Source of the DNA: Actinomadura madurae
GTDB taxonomy: Bacteria; Actinomycetota; Actinomycetes; Streptosporangiales; Streptosporangiaceae
Length of the DNA stretch: 64,000 bases
Direction: 5' to 3'
Assembly: GCF_900115095.1 (NCBI RefSeq)
Contig: NZ_FOVH01000002.1
Location: forward strand, 496,001-560,000
The translations under genes and the position numbers were made by a program. Shown here piece after piece: positions 44,540 through 53,160 of this stretch; the first letter of the stretch is position 1, and every line of letters begins with the position of its first letter. Below the pieces are notes generated by a model. It had not been told where the DNA came from and ran no database searches. It saw only the letters and a list, made by a program, of their open reading frames with translations.

Positions 44540-45719
44540 ACGCCGCGTCGCGCTCGGCCCACTCCCGCAGGTCGCGGCGCTCGATCGCGGCGGCCATCAG
44601 CCCCGGGAACGCGTCCGGCGTGCACGCGAACGCCGGGACGCCCATCGCCGCCAGCGCCGCGGCGTTGTCGTGGTCGTAGGCGGGCGCGCCCTCGTCCGAC
44701 AGCGCGAGCAGCACCACGACCTGCACGCCCGCCGCCGTCAGCGCCGCGACCCGCTGCAGCATCTCGTCCCGGATCCCGCCCTCGTACAGGTCGCTGACCA
44801 GCACGAGGATCGTGTCGGCCGGCCGCGCCACGAGCCCCTGGCAGTACGCGATCGCCCGGTTGATGTCGGTGCCGCCGCCGAGCTGCGTGCCGAACAGCAC
44901 CTCGACCGGGTCGTGCAGCTGGTCGGTCAGGTCCACCACGTTCGTGTCGAACACGACCAGGGACGTCCGCAGCGACCGCAGCGACGCCAGCACCGCCCCG
45001 AACACGCTCGCGTACACCACCGACGCCGCCATCGAGCCGCTCTGGTCGATCGCGAGGACGACGTCCCGCTTGACGGCCTGCTGCCGCCGCCCGTACCCGA
45101 TCAGCCGCTCCGGCACGAGCGTCCCCTGCTCGGGCAGGTAGTGCCGCAGGTTCGCGCGGATCGTCCGGTCCCAGTCGACGTCCGCGAGCCGCCTCGGCCG
45201 CAGCACCCGCGCGGACCGGTCGAGGGCGCCGCCGACGGCCGACCGCGTCTTCTGCGCGAGCCGCCGCTCCAGCTCCAGGACGACCTTCCGCACGACCGCC
45301 CGCGCCGACTCCCTGGCCCTGTCGGGCATCACCCGGTTCAGCGACAGCAGCGTCCCGACCAGGTGCACGTCCGGCTCGACGGCGTCCAGCATCTCCGGTT
45401 CCAGCAGCAGCCGGGTCAGGTCGAGCCGCTCGATCGCGTCCTTCTGCATCACCTGCACCACGCTGGACGGGAAGTACGCGCGGATGTCGCCGAGCCACCG
45501 CGCCACCGACGGCGCGGAGTCGCCGAGCCCGGCACCGCGCCGCCCGGGCCGGGACCGGCCCTCGTCCCCGCCGGCCCCGTAGAGCTTCTCCAGCGCCCCG
45601 TCCATGCGCGCGTCGTCGCCGGCCAGCGTGACCCCGGTCCCGTCGGCCTGCTCGCCGCCGAGCACCAGCCGCCACCGCCGCAGCCGGTCGCCGCCGTCCT
45701 CGGTGCTCTCACCGTTCAC
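44532..45719 (-). CDS. VWA-domain protein (CoxE-like), MoxR module 2
   Basis: A product of 395 residues, cytosolic. An N-terminal helical region of about 200 residues includes RARESARAVVRKVVLELERR. The VWA domain starts at KRDVVLAIDQSGSMAAS, a canonical MIDAS, with GGGTDINRAI and LVSDLYEGG supplying the further metal-site residues. It is the last gene of the operon SWIM, DUF5691, MoxR, DUF5682, VWA. GTG 45719 follows GGAGGCG. By analogy with RavA-ViaA and NorQ-NorD it should be the adaptor of the operon's MoxR ATPase. Confidence 0.88.
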   Translation of the reverse strand: MNGESTEDGGDRLRRWRLVLGGEQADGTGVTLAGDDARMDGALEKLYGAGGDEGRSRPGRRGAGLGDSAPSVARWLGDIRAYFPSSVVQVMQKDAIERLDLTRLLLEPEMLDAVEPDVHLVGTLLSLNRVMPDRARESARAVVRKVVLELERRLAQKTRSAVGGALDRSARVLRPRRLADVDWDRTIRANLRHYLPEQGTLVPERLIGYGRRQQAVKRDVVLAIDQSGSMAASVVYASVFGAVLASLRSLRTSLVVFDTNVVDLTDQLHDPVEVLFGTQLGGGTDINRAIAYCQGLVARPADTILVLVSDLYEGGIRDEMLQRVAALTAAGVQVVVLLALSDEGAPAYDHDNAAALAAMGVPAFACTPDAFPGLMAAAIERRDLREWAERDAASG

Positions 45720-45734
45720 CGTCGCGCCTCCGTC

Positions 45735-48089
45735 TCATGCGTGCGTCCAGCCGAGGATTCGCAGTGCGGTCTCCGCGGCCGGGGCCGCGCGGGTCTCGTC
45801 GATGTCGTCCTCCCCGTGCGGGGAGGCACCGGCGGCGGGCTCGCCGCGGCGGCGGAGCCGCTCGCCTATCGCCCGCCGCTCGGCCGCGGGATAGGCGCCG
45901 AAGGTGCGGCGCAGGAGGGGGAGGACGTCGGTGAACGAGTCGCCGGGCAGGCCGGCGATCCACTCGTCGACGAGGTCCAGCAGGGCCGCGTCGTGCATCA
46001 GGATGAGGCCGCCACCGGACAGGAAGCCCTCGACCCAGGCGGCGGCGCGGTCCGGCGCGGCTCCGACGGACACGGCCCGCGCCATCCGGGCGGGGACGTC
46101 GGGCAGGCGCCCGGCGTCGAGGAGAAGGCGGGTGAGGCGGCCCTCGATCAGGCCGTGCAGCGTGTCCGGGCGGGTGAGGACGCCTTCGAGGGTGCGGCGC
46201 CACCGCTCGATGTGCCCCTCGTCGGCGAGCAGGGCGAGGGCGCCGTGGACGGCGTCGACATGGGCGAGGAACTCGCGGGCGGCGTCGTCGTCCAGGCCGG
46301 TGACGGCCGGCGGGAGGCCCACGCACACGCGGACGACGAGGCCGTCGACGACCGTCCGGAGCGGGCCGGTGGACGTGCCGCGGACGTCGCCGTACCGCAG
46401 CGCCCGCACGATCGCCGGCATCGCGGACATCAGGTGCGCGACGTCGGTGTCGACGGCGGCGCGGTCGGCGAGGGCCCGCATGACGGCGGGGAGCGCGTCG
46501 CCGAGGTCGGCCAGCAGGCACCGCTCGGCCACCGACGTCAGGTCGGCGAGGGTGCCGGCGCCCGCGGCCAGCGCCCGCGCGCGGGCGGCGCTCGCGCCGC
46601 GGACGGTGGTGCCCCACGCCCCGGCCTCGATCAGCTCGACGTCGAACTCGGGGCGCCAGGCCAGCGTCCAGGTCTCGCGGAACGTCCCCTTGGAGCGGCT
46701 CTCGGACGGGACGCCCCAGTCGACGTCCAGCAGGCGGAGGCGGTGCAGCAGGCGGCTGCGCTCCAGGTCGGTGGCCTTGCGCAGGTCGAGGTCCTGCTCC
46801 TTGCCGAGCGCGGACGGCTTCAGCCGCAGCCGCCGCTGCTCGGCCTGCAGGTCGCGCTGGAGCGGCACCATCGGGGTCCGCTCCGGGACCTCGCCGAGCC
46901 GCTCGCCGACCACCATGCGCTTCTGGATCAGCTCCACGGGGAGGTCGGCGCCCTCGCACAGGACGGCCCGGGTCGCCTCGGTGACCTCGTCCAGCCCGGC
47001 GAGGGGGCGCCCGCGCAGCGCGGCCAGGGCCTCGGCGAGCCGGACGGCCTCGATCACGTGCGCGGAGGAGACGTGCAGGTCCTCCTCGCGCAGGACGCGG
47101 GCGGCGCCCGTGAGCCAGCGCTCGATCGGCCGGTCGCGCGCCGTGAACAGGTGGTGGTACCAGCCGGGGGAGCGGACCCCCGCGCCGTAGCCGGAGCGCC
47201 CGGCGAGCCGCCCGTGCGTCCACGGCACCCAGGTCATCGCGACCTTCGTCTTCGGCAGCCCGCGCAGCGTCCGGTCGTCGCGGGTCGCCGGGACCTTCGC
47301 CCGCAGTGCCGGGACGTGCCAGGCCCCGCACACCACGGCGACCCGCTCGTGGCCCTCCTTGAGCGTGCGGCGCAGCGTCCGGCGCATGTGCGCCTCCCGC
47401 TGCTCCTCGCGCCGCAGGTGGCCGGCCGGCAGCCCGGCGGACCCGGCCTCCTCCGGCAGCGCGGCCAGCTGGGCGCGCAGCTCCGCCATCGCCTCCGCGA
47501 TGGCGGGGAACGGGGAGGGGCCGTCGCCGCGGTGCTCGACGACGTCGTCCCACCACCGCTCGGCGTCGTCGTAGCCGGCCGCCTTCGCCAGCCAGCCCAG
47601 CGGGTCGAGCCGGATGCCCTCCACGGGCGCGGGCCCCCCGGACTCCGCGGGCGCCCCGGCGTCGGCGGGCGGCGGTTCGGCCTCCCCGGCCGGTTCGGGC
47701 CCGGCGGCCGCTTCGCCGTCCGCTTCGTCGCCCGGTTCCCCGTCCGGTTCGCCGTCCGCCGGGACGAGCTGGTTCGCCGCCGGCAGGTCGCAGAACCGGA
47801 TCTGCGCCCCCGTCGACAGCGCGTACCGGATCGCCTGCCATTCGGGGCTGAACTCGGCGAACGGCCAGAACGCGGCCCGGCGGTCGCCGTCCTCCGGAGC
47901 GGGGGAGTAGGCGAGCAGCGCCACCGGCGGCACCATCCCGGGGTCGCCGGCCAGCGCCACGATGGGGTCGGCCTCGGGCGGCCCCTCGATCAGCACCGCG
48001 TCGGGCTTGAAGTCCTCCAGCGCGCCGCGCAGCGCACGCGCCGACCCCGGCCCGTGGTGCCGGACGCCGAAGACCTCTACCTGGCTCAA
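45735..48089 (-). CDS. DUF5682 protein, MoxR module 2
   Basis: A product of 784 residues. The start VEVFGVRHHGPGSARALRGA followed by PDAVLIEGPPEAD, and later VAVVCGAWHVPAL, recalls the His/Glu pattern of the ChaN/EreA/TIKI hydrolase-like superfamily; that relationship is my inference. A Glu/Pro/Ala-rich insert occupies about 110-150. The remaining 500 residues are helical with no named motif. TTG 48089 overlaps the moxR stop and follows GGGAGG. The gene is always a neighbour of MoxR, VWA, DUF5691 and SWIM genes where I know it, and its activity is uncharacterised. Confidence 0.82.
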   Translation of the reverse strand: MSQVEVFGVRHHGPGSARALRGALEDFKPDAVLIEGPPEADPIVALAGDPGMVPPVALLAYSPAPEDGDRRAAFWPFAEFSPEWQAIRYALSTGAQIRFCDLPAANQLVPADGEPDGEPGDEADGEAAAGPEPAGEAEPPPADAGAPAESGGPAPVEGIRLDPLGWLAKAAGYDDAERWWDDVVEHRGDGPSPFPAIAEAMAELRAQLAALPEEAGSAGLPAGHLRREEQREAHMRRTLRRTLKEGHERVAVVCGAWHVPALRAKVPATRDDRTLRGLPKTKVAMTWVPWTHGRLAGRSGYGAGVRSPGWYHHLFTARDRPIERWLTGAARVLREEDLHVSSAHVIEAVRLAEALAALRGRPLAGLDEVTEATRAVLCEGADLPVELIQKRMVVGERLGEVPERTPMVPLQRDLQAEQRRLRLKPSALGKEQDLDLRKATDLERSRLLHRLRLLDVDWGVPSESRSKGTFRETWTLAWRPEFDVELIEAGAWGTTVRGASAARARALAAGAGTLADLTSVAERCLLADLGDALPAVMRALADRAAVDTDVAHLMSAMPAIVRALRYGDVRGTSTGPLRTVVDGLVVRVCVGLPPAVTGLDDDAAREFLAHVDAVHGALALLADEGHIERWRRTLEGVLTRPDTLHGLIEGRLTRLLLDAGRLPDVPARMARAVSVGAAPDRAAAWVEGFLSGGGLILMHDAALLDLVDEWIAGLPGDSFTDVLPLLRRTFGAYPAAERRAIGERLRRRGEPAAGASPHGEDDIDETRAAPAAETALRILGWTHA

Positions 48090-49216
48090 GAGACCTCCCG
48101 GCAGGCGCGGTAGAAGTCCCGCCACTCGGGACGGTCGCGGACGACCGCCTCCAGGTACTCCTGCCACACGACGCGGTCGGAGACCGGGTCCTGGACGACC
48201 GCGCCGACGATCCCGCCCGCGACGTCGGCGGCGCGCAGCACCCCGTCGCCGAAGTGCGCGGCCAGCGCCAGCCCGTTGGTGATCACGGAGATGGCCTCGG
48301 CGGTGCTGAGCGTCGCGCTCGGCGACTTGAGCTTGGTGCGGCCGTCCGCCGTGACCCCGGACCGCAGCTCCCGGAACACCGTGACCACGCGGCGGATCTC
48401 CTCCAGCCCCGCCGGCGTCTCGGGCAGCTCCAGCCCGGCGCCGATCTGGTCGACGCGGCGGGCGACGATGCCGATCTCGTCCTCGACGCTCTCCGGGAGC
48501 GGCAGCACGACCGTGTTGAAGCGGCGGCGCAGCGCGCTGGACAGCTCGTTCACGCCCCGGTCGCGGTCGTTGGCGGTCGCGATGACCGTGAACCCCTTGC
48601 GGGCCTGGACCTCGGTGCTCAGCTCGGGCACCGGCAGCGTCTTCTCCGACAGCACGGTGATCAGCGTGTCCTGGACATCGGACGGCATCCGGGTCAGCTC
48701 CTCGATGCGGGCGACGGCGCCGCGCCGCATCGCGCGCATCAGCGGGCTCTCCACCAGCGCCTTCTCCGACGGCCCCTCGGCGAGCAGCCGCGCGTAGTTC
48801 CACCCGTAGCGGATCGCCTCCTCCGCCGTGCCCGCCGTCCCCTGCACGAGCAGCGTGGAGTCGCCGCTGACCGCGGCGGCGAGATGCTCCGACACCCACG
48901 TCTTCGCCGTGCCGGGGACGCCGAGCAGCAGCAGCGCGCGGTCGGTGGCCAGCGTCGCGACCGCCACCTCCATCAGCCGCCGCGGCCCCACGTACTTCGG
49001 GCTGATCGCCGTCCCGTCCGGCAGCTCGCCGCCGAGCAGGTACGTGGTGACCGCCCACGGCGACAGCCGCCAGCCGGGCGGCCGGGGCCGGTCGTCGTGC
49101 TCGGCCAGCCGGGCCAGCTCACCGGCGTACTGCTGCTCGGCGTGCGGCCGCAGGACGGCGCCGTTCTCCGCGTCGGGACGGCCTCCCAGGCCCTCCGATG
49201 CAGGCTTGTCTGTCAC
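48086..49216 (-). CDS. MoxR-type AAA+ ATPase, module 2
   Basis: A product of 376 residues. A 45-residue polar N-terminus leads to WAVTTYLLGGELPDGTAISP, then Walker A LLGVPGTAKTW, Walker B ARIEELTRMPSD (a Glu-Glu variant of the usual Asp-Glu) and sensor VIATANDRDRGVNELSSALR. The variant Walker B and the GTAGTAEEAIRYGWNYARLL block set it apart from modules 1 and 3. GTG 49216 overlaps the DUF5691 stop. It should drive remodelling of a client with the VWA partner. Confidence 0.9.
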   Translation of the reverse strand: MTDKPASEGLGGRPDAENGAVLRPHAEQQYAGELARLAEHDDRPRPPGWRLSPWAVTTYLLGGELPDGTAISPKYVGPRRLMEVAVATLATDRALLLLGVPGTAKTWVSEHLAAAVSGDSTLLVQGTAGTAEEAIRYGWNYARLLAEGPSEKALVESPLMRAMRRGAVARIEELTRMPSDVQDTLITVLSEKTLPVPELSTEVQARKGFTVIATANDRDRGVNELSSALRRRFNTVVLPLPESVEDEIGIVARRVDQIGAGLELPETPAGLEEIRRVVTVFRELRSGVTADGRTKLKSPSATLSTAEAISVITNGLALAAHFGDGVLRAADVAGGIVGAVVQDPVSDRVVWQEYLEAVVRDRPEWRDFYRACREVS

Positions 49217-50772
49217 GGGGTGAGCTCCTTCAGCATCTCGTCGCGGAACCGCAGGGTCGCGATCAGGTCGGTGACGGCGCGCGGGGCGGCCGGCTCCAGC
49301 TCCTCCAGCCGGGCCGCGGCGGCGGGGTCGAGCCGCTGGTCGGCCAGCCGGCACAGCTGGGTGACCAGATGCTCGTCGCGCCGGGTGGGGCGCTCGGCGG
49401 ACAGGGAGAGCGTCGCGACCACCGCCGCCGCGAGCGGCCCCGTCCACGGCCCCGGGACCCGTTCGAGCACCCGCAGGAGGTCGGGCCGCCCCTCGACCCA
49501 GCGGATCAGGTCGGCCGCCGCCGCGTCGCGCTCGTCCGAGGGCAGGACCGAGAGCAGGTCGGCGAGCGCCTCCGGCTCGTCCACCATGACGCCGCCCTTC
49601 AGCAGCGCCCGCGCCCAGGCGGTGTCGTGCTGGCCGAGCGCGGCCCTCGCCCACCCGATGTGGACGTCCCGCCCGTCCGAGTCCGACCCGGGCTCGTGCT
49701 GAGGGGACGACCCCCCGGAGCCCCCGGCGGTTCCGCCGAAGGGCAGGCAGACGATCTCCATGGGCGGCAGCCCGAACAGGTCCGTCCAGGTGGACAGCGG
49801 GGTGCGGGCGAGGATCTCGCGGAGCCACGCCGCCCGCGTCCCGACCGGCGAGCCCCCGCCCCGCGGCGCGAACGACCCGCTGGGATGGAAGGGGACGCCG
49901 TCGCGCGCCAGGTCCTCGCCGTGGGCCTGCGGCGGTTCCACCTGGATCCACGTCTGCGTCCGGCCGCGCACGGTGCCGGTCCGCGGGATCAGGCAGGCCC
50001 GCGCACGCGCCGCCATCCGCCCCCCGTAGGCCGATCCCGGCATGCGGGCCAGCAGGTCGGACGCGAGCTGCCGGACGTCCTTGCCCCGGTCCTCCAGGGC
50101 GTCCTCGAGGAAGTCCTCGTCGTCGGGCGAGAGGCCGTGCTCGAACGTGGCGAGGAAGGCCGCGCGGTCGGGCGCGGGCTCCCCGGCCCACGTCTCGCGC
50201 AGCAGCTCCCGCGCCCGCTCCGGCTCGGTGCGGCGCAGCCTGGTCAGGTAGGCCACGCGGCGGTTGCGGGTGCCGGTCTCCCAGACCTCGGGGCCGCCGC
50301 CGGGGTCGTCCCCCGAGCCGACCAGGTAGGCCCAGTCGGTGTTCTGCAGGGCCAGCCAGACGCCGCGCCTCCCGGACGCCCGCGCGATCGGCGCCCGCAG
50401 CACCCGGTCGCCGCGGCCCCGCTCCAGCAGGTCGGGAAGCGTCTGCGCGGGCACCCGGAAGCCCCGCGCCGCCGCCGCGTCCAGCCACTCGGGCAGCACC
50501 CGGATCTGCTCCCCGCCGAGGATCCGCCGCAGCCGGGCCGCCGCGGCCCTCGGCACGACCGGCGCGTCCTCCACCGGGGCGAGCGCCACCGGCTCGGGCG
50601 CGACCGCCGCGGGCGCGCGCCCCGCCCGCCGCCGCACGGCCAGCAGCGCCGCCTGGTCGAGCAGCCGCCCCGCCCGGTCGCCGGGATCGGCGGGCGCCTC
50701 CGCCAGGACGGGCGGGTCACGGCGCTCGGTGCCGAGCAGCGCCGCGGTGACGTGCTCGTTCCACGCGCTCAC
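49213..50772 (-). CDS. DUF5691 protein, MoxR module 2
   Basis: A product of 519 residues, soluble and largely helical, rich in Arg/Leu/Ala repeats (RRVAYLTRLRRTEPERAREL, FLATFEHGLSPDDEDFLEDA) that suggest a HEAT-like solenoid. It carries a low-complexity GGTAGGSGGSSPQHEPGSD insert encoded partly by a GC-rich dyad also present in the DUF58 gene of module 3. The start overlaps the SWIM gene stop, and its stop overlaps moxR. No catalytic motif is seen; it may present clients to the ATPase. Confidence 0.82.
   Translation of the reverse strand: MSAWNEHVTAALLGTERRDPPVLAEAPADPGDRAGRLLDQAALLAVRRRAGRAPAAVAPEPVALAPVEDAPVVPRAAAARLRRILGGEQIRVLPEWLDAAAARGFRVPAQTLPDLLERGRGDRVLRAPIARASGRRGVWLALQNTDWAYLVGSGDDPGGGPEVWETGTRNRRVAYLTRLRRTEPERARELLRETWAGEPAPDRAAFLATFEHGLSPDDEDFLEDALEDRGKDVRQLASDLLARMPGSAYGGRMAARARACLIPRTGTVRGRTQTWIQVEPPQAHGEDLARDGVPFHPSGSFAPRGGGSPVGTRAAWLREILARTPLSTWTDLFGLPPMEIVCLPFGGTAGGSGGSSPQHEPGSDSDGRDVHIGWARAALGQHDTAWARALLKGGVMVDEPEALADLLSVLPSDERDAAAADLIRWVEGRPDLLRVLERVPGPWTGPLAAAVVATLSLSAERPTRRDEHLVTQLCRLADQRLDPAAAARLEELEPAAPRAVTDLIATLRFRDEMLKELTP
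49703..49716. repeat. GC dyad GGGGGGTCGTCCCC inside the DUF5691 gene
   Basis: The 14-mer (minus-strand reading) is shared with positions 56636-56649 in the DUF58 gene. In both genes it encodes GGSSP within a Gly/Ser/Pro-rich stretch absent from what I know of the families, which suggests a small mobile or selected repeat tolerated in frame. Confidence 0.4.
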
Positions 50773-52061
50773 AGGATCACCGTCCCCTCGTCCTCGTGCC
50801 ATGCCGTCAGCGGGCGCAGGCCGCGCGGGCTCCACTCGCCGGCCATCGTCACCGGCCCGCCGCCCGACAGCGCGAGCAGCCGCCACGGATCGCCCATCCG
50901 GAGCGGCAGCGCGTCACCGGCGTCGTCGACCACGTACAGCTCCCCTCCCGCGCGGGCCAGGCGGACGTTCGCCAGCGTCGCGGGCCACCGGTCCAGCCAG
51001 GGGTCCCGCGCGAGGGCCGCCGCGTGCTCGTCCAGGAACGCCCGGACGGAGGCCCCGCGCGGCGCGGCCGCCATGGCCGTCCCCTGGCGTTCGGCGACCA
51101 GCGCCCGCAGCGGCTGCGAACCCGGATAGAAGGCCAGCTCCGCGTCGACCTCCGTACCCACGACGAGCGAGGTGTCCAGAGACGTGCCCGGCGCGGCGAA
51201 GGACAGCACGAGCGCGGGACGCCCCGCCCGCCCCTGGAGCCACACCCGCCGCGTGGTCAGCAGATCCTGCGCGGTGTCGTGCGCCCCCGTCACCGTCCAC
51301 CGGTCCCGGACGCGCTCCCCGCCGGTCAGCACATCGTCCTGCGAAACGGTGAACCCCACCCGCGAGCGGACGGTCTCGTGCAGCCCGGCGGGCAGCTCGT
51401 CACGCCGCCGGTAGGCCTGGACGAGCAGCCGCAGCAGCGCGTACTCCTCCAGCAGGCGGTCCGGCCACCCGGGCCGCCGCGGGACCGCCGCGAGCCCCTT
51501 GACCTGCCCGGCGAGGGCGCTCGCCTGCGCGTCGACGAGCCGCCGCGCCACGTCGTCCCACAGCCGGTAGGGGGCCTTGTCCGCCTGGGCGAGGCCGTGC
51601 GCGACCTGGTCGCGCAGCCACTGGTCGAGCTCGGCCAGCCCGTCGTCGACGCGCCGCGCCCGCCGCTCCGCCGTCTTCGGATCCCGCGCCCTGGACGCCG
51701 ACGCCGCCCGCCGCTCGGCGGCCTTCCCGGCGCGTTCGCGCCGGTCCTCCACCCATTCGGCGACCCATCCCGGCCGCGGCCCGTCCTCCACCACGGCGTC
51801 CGCCCACAGGAGCAGCAGCCCCAGGCCGTGCTTGCACGGGAACTTCCGGCTCGGGCAGGTGCACCGGAAGGCGGGTCCGGCCAGGTCGGCGCACGTCCGG
51901 TAGACGGACTTCCCGCTGCCCTGGCACTCGCCCCAGAGGGCCTCGTCGTCGCAGCCCGTACGGCCCCACTTGGCGGGCTTGGCGATGCCGCCCGCCGCTT
52001 TGGCGGACGCCGCATCAGGCGCGAGTCCGACCACCTGCTCCCGAGACCACCGTTCGCTCAC
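50769..52061 (-). CDS. SWIM zinc-finger protein, MoxR module 2
   Basis: A product of 430 residues. The SWIM motif (CxCxnCxH) is FRCTCPSRKFPCKHGLGLLL at about residues 65-85, followed by a charged coiled-coil-like region (ERRAASASRARDPKTAERRA) and a beta-rich C-terminal half. SWIM fingers bind DNA or proteins. It is the first gene of the five-gene operon. GTG 52061 is chosen because TAGTTT lies exactly 7 bp upstream (leaderless pattern); the longer frame from TTG 52091 has no ribosome site and spans that box. Confidence 0.87.
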   Translation of the reverse strand: MSERWSREQVVGLAPDAASAKAAGGIAKPAKWGRTGCDDEALWGECQGSGKSVYRTCADLAGPAFRCTCPSRKFPCKHGLGLLLLWADAVVEDGPRPGWVAEWVEDRRERAGKAAERRAASASRARDPKTAERRARRVDDGLAELDQWLRDQVAHGLAQADKAPYRLWDDVARRLVDAQASALAGQVKGLAAVPRRPGWPDRLLEEYALLRLLVQAYRRRDELPAGLHETVRSRVGFTVSQDDVLTGGERVRDRWTVTGAHDTAQDLLTTRRVWLQGRAGRPALVLSFAAPGTSLDTSLVVGTEVDAELAFYPGSQPLRALVAERQGTAMAAAPRGASVRAFLDEHAAALARDPWLDRWPATLANVRLARAGGELYVVDDAGDALPLRMGDPWRLLALSGGGPVTMAGEWSPRGLRPLTAWHEDEGTVIL

Positions 52062-52068
52062 ACCACCG

Positions 52069-52074
52069 AAACTA
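52069..52074 (-). promoter_or_regulatory. Leaderless -10 box of the SWIM operon
   Basis: On the minus strand TAGTTT stands 7 bp before the GTG start of the SWIM gene, the spacing expected when transcription begins at the start codon. No clear -35 was found. The five-gene MoxR module 2 would be transcribed from here. Confidence 0.45.
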
Positions 52075-52132
52075 TCGGCGGCCACGGACAATTAGCGGTC
52101 CGGACGATCGGCGGCGTCCGGCGGACCGGGCC

Positions 52133-52894
52133 TCAGCCCGTCCCGCCGAAGCCGGGCGGGGCGGGCAGGTCGGGGACGGAGACGTCCGGGACGAGGAGGG
52201 CGCCGCCGGTCAGCAGGGCGAGCAGGGCCGTCGCGCCGAACAGCGCCACCCAGGCGAGGCCGGGGACGCCGGTGAGGTGCGCGAGCTGGTCGGCGTCGGA
52301 GCTCGGCGCCATGTGCCGGGCGCGCATCCGCTGCAGCTCGATCACCGGGCGGGTGGCGGCCAGCAGCAGGAACCAGGCGGCCAGGTAGGCGAACCCGGCC
52401 TGCACCTCGGCGCTGCCCAGCCACGACACCCCGAAGATGATCGCGCCCGTGGCGATCACCGACAGCGCGCCGTAGGCGTTGCGGATCATCACGAGCATCG
52501 CGGCGAGCAGCGCGAGCGAGAACCACAGCATGAGCGTGATCCGCCCGGCCGCCAGCAGCAGCGCGAAGAACAGCCCGAGCAGCGGGGGAGTGAGGTAGCC
52601 GGCCATCGCCGTGAAGATCATCCCGGGGCCGTGCGGCTTGCCGCGCGACACGGTCACGCCCGAGGTGTCGGAGTGCAGCTTGATGCCGTCCAGCTTGCGG
52701 CCGGTGACCAGCGCGATGAGCGCGTGCCCGCCCTCGTGCGCGATCGTGACGGTGTTGCGCGCGACCCGCCAGGTGGGGCCGTGGAGCACCGAGCCGAGCG
52801 CCACGAGGCCGACGAGCGCGACCAGCCAGAGCGGGGGGTCGGGCTGCGTTCCCGTCACGCGGTCCCACAGGTCGGCGATGCTTGTGTTGTCCAC
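52133..52894 (-). CDS. M50-family membrane metalloprotease-like protein
   Basis: A product of 253 residues. HEGGH (His53, Glu54, His57) in TIAHEGGHALIALVTGRKLD is the zinc site of M50B-like intramembrane peptidases. About six hydrophobic segments follow. The third ligand (Asp/Asn-Pro-Gly type) is not obvious. The Asp/Pro-rich C-terminus (LLVPDVSVPDLPAPPGFGGTG) is short. GTG 52894 follows GAGG by five bases; GTG 52900 is close. It is separate from both neighbouring MoxR operons. Substrate unknown. Confidence 0.82.
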   Translation of the reverse strand: MDNTSIADLWDRVTGTQPDPPLWLVALVGLVALGSVLHGPTWRVARNTVTIAHEGGHALIALVTGRKLDGIKLHSDTSGVTVSRGKPHGPGMIFTAMAGYLTPPLLGLFFALLLAAGRITLMLWFSLALLAAMLVMIRNAYGALSVIATGAIIFGVSWLGSAEVQAGFAYLAAWFLLLAATRPVIELQRMRARHMAPSSDADQLAHLTGVPGLAWVALFGATALLALLTGGALLVPDVSVPDLPAPPGFGGTG

Positions 52895-52993
52895 GTCCAC
52901 CTCGGAGTCGTCGTCGCGATGCCCAACATTAGGACGCCGGGGACGACGTTCGCGTTCGGTTCTCCAGGGTGGATGTCCGGTGACCATGCCAGA

Positions 52994-53010
52994 TGTGATC
53001 AATATCATGA
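52994..53010. promoter_or_regulatory. AT-rich dyad resembling a Crp site
   Basis: TGTGATCAATATCATGA contains the inverted repeat TGAT-CAAT-ATCA and matches one half of the Crp consensus well (TGTGA) and the other partly. It is an AT-rich island about 100 bp upstream of the M50 gene and 150 bp upstream of the FN3 gene, in a 266-bp divergent region. Confidence 0.35.
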
Positions 53011-53086
53011 CGGGTCGCCCGTAACCCGCCGTGCCATAGGGCCTCCGCGGGGCCGAACTTCGCAATCCCGTTCCGGTCTGACCCGC

Positions 53087-53097
53087 ATAACCGTTAT
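53087..53097. promoter_or_regulatory. Small palindrome in the FN3-operon promoter region
   Basis: ATAAC-C-GTTAT is a perfect 5-bp inverted repeat around one base, followed by TATCGT which could serve as -10. It lies about 65 bp before the TTG start of the FN3 gene. The rest of this 266-bp intergenic stretch holds nothing else I recognise. Confidence 0.35.
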
Positions 53098-53160
53098 CGT
53101 GCCGTTCGCGCCCGGGGCGGTGAGCTCCCGTTTCCGGCGCGACGAGAGGGTGAGCGGGGA

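Noticed and set aside
44670..48113. An uninterrupted plus-strand frame of over 1100 codons opposite the VWA and DUF5682 genes
   Set aside because: It is the antisense shadow of GC-rich coding DNA: composition is Arg/Pro/Gly/Val-heavy with no family motifs, while the minus-strand frames show clear VWA and DUF5682 features.
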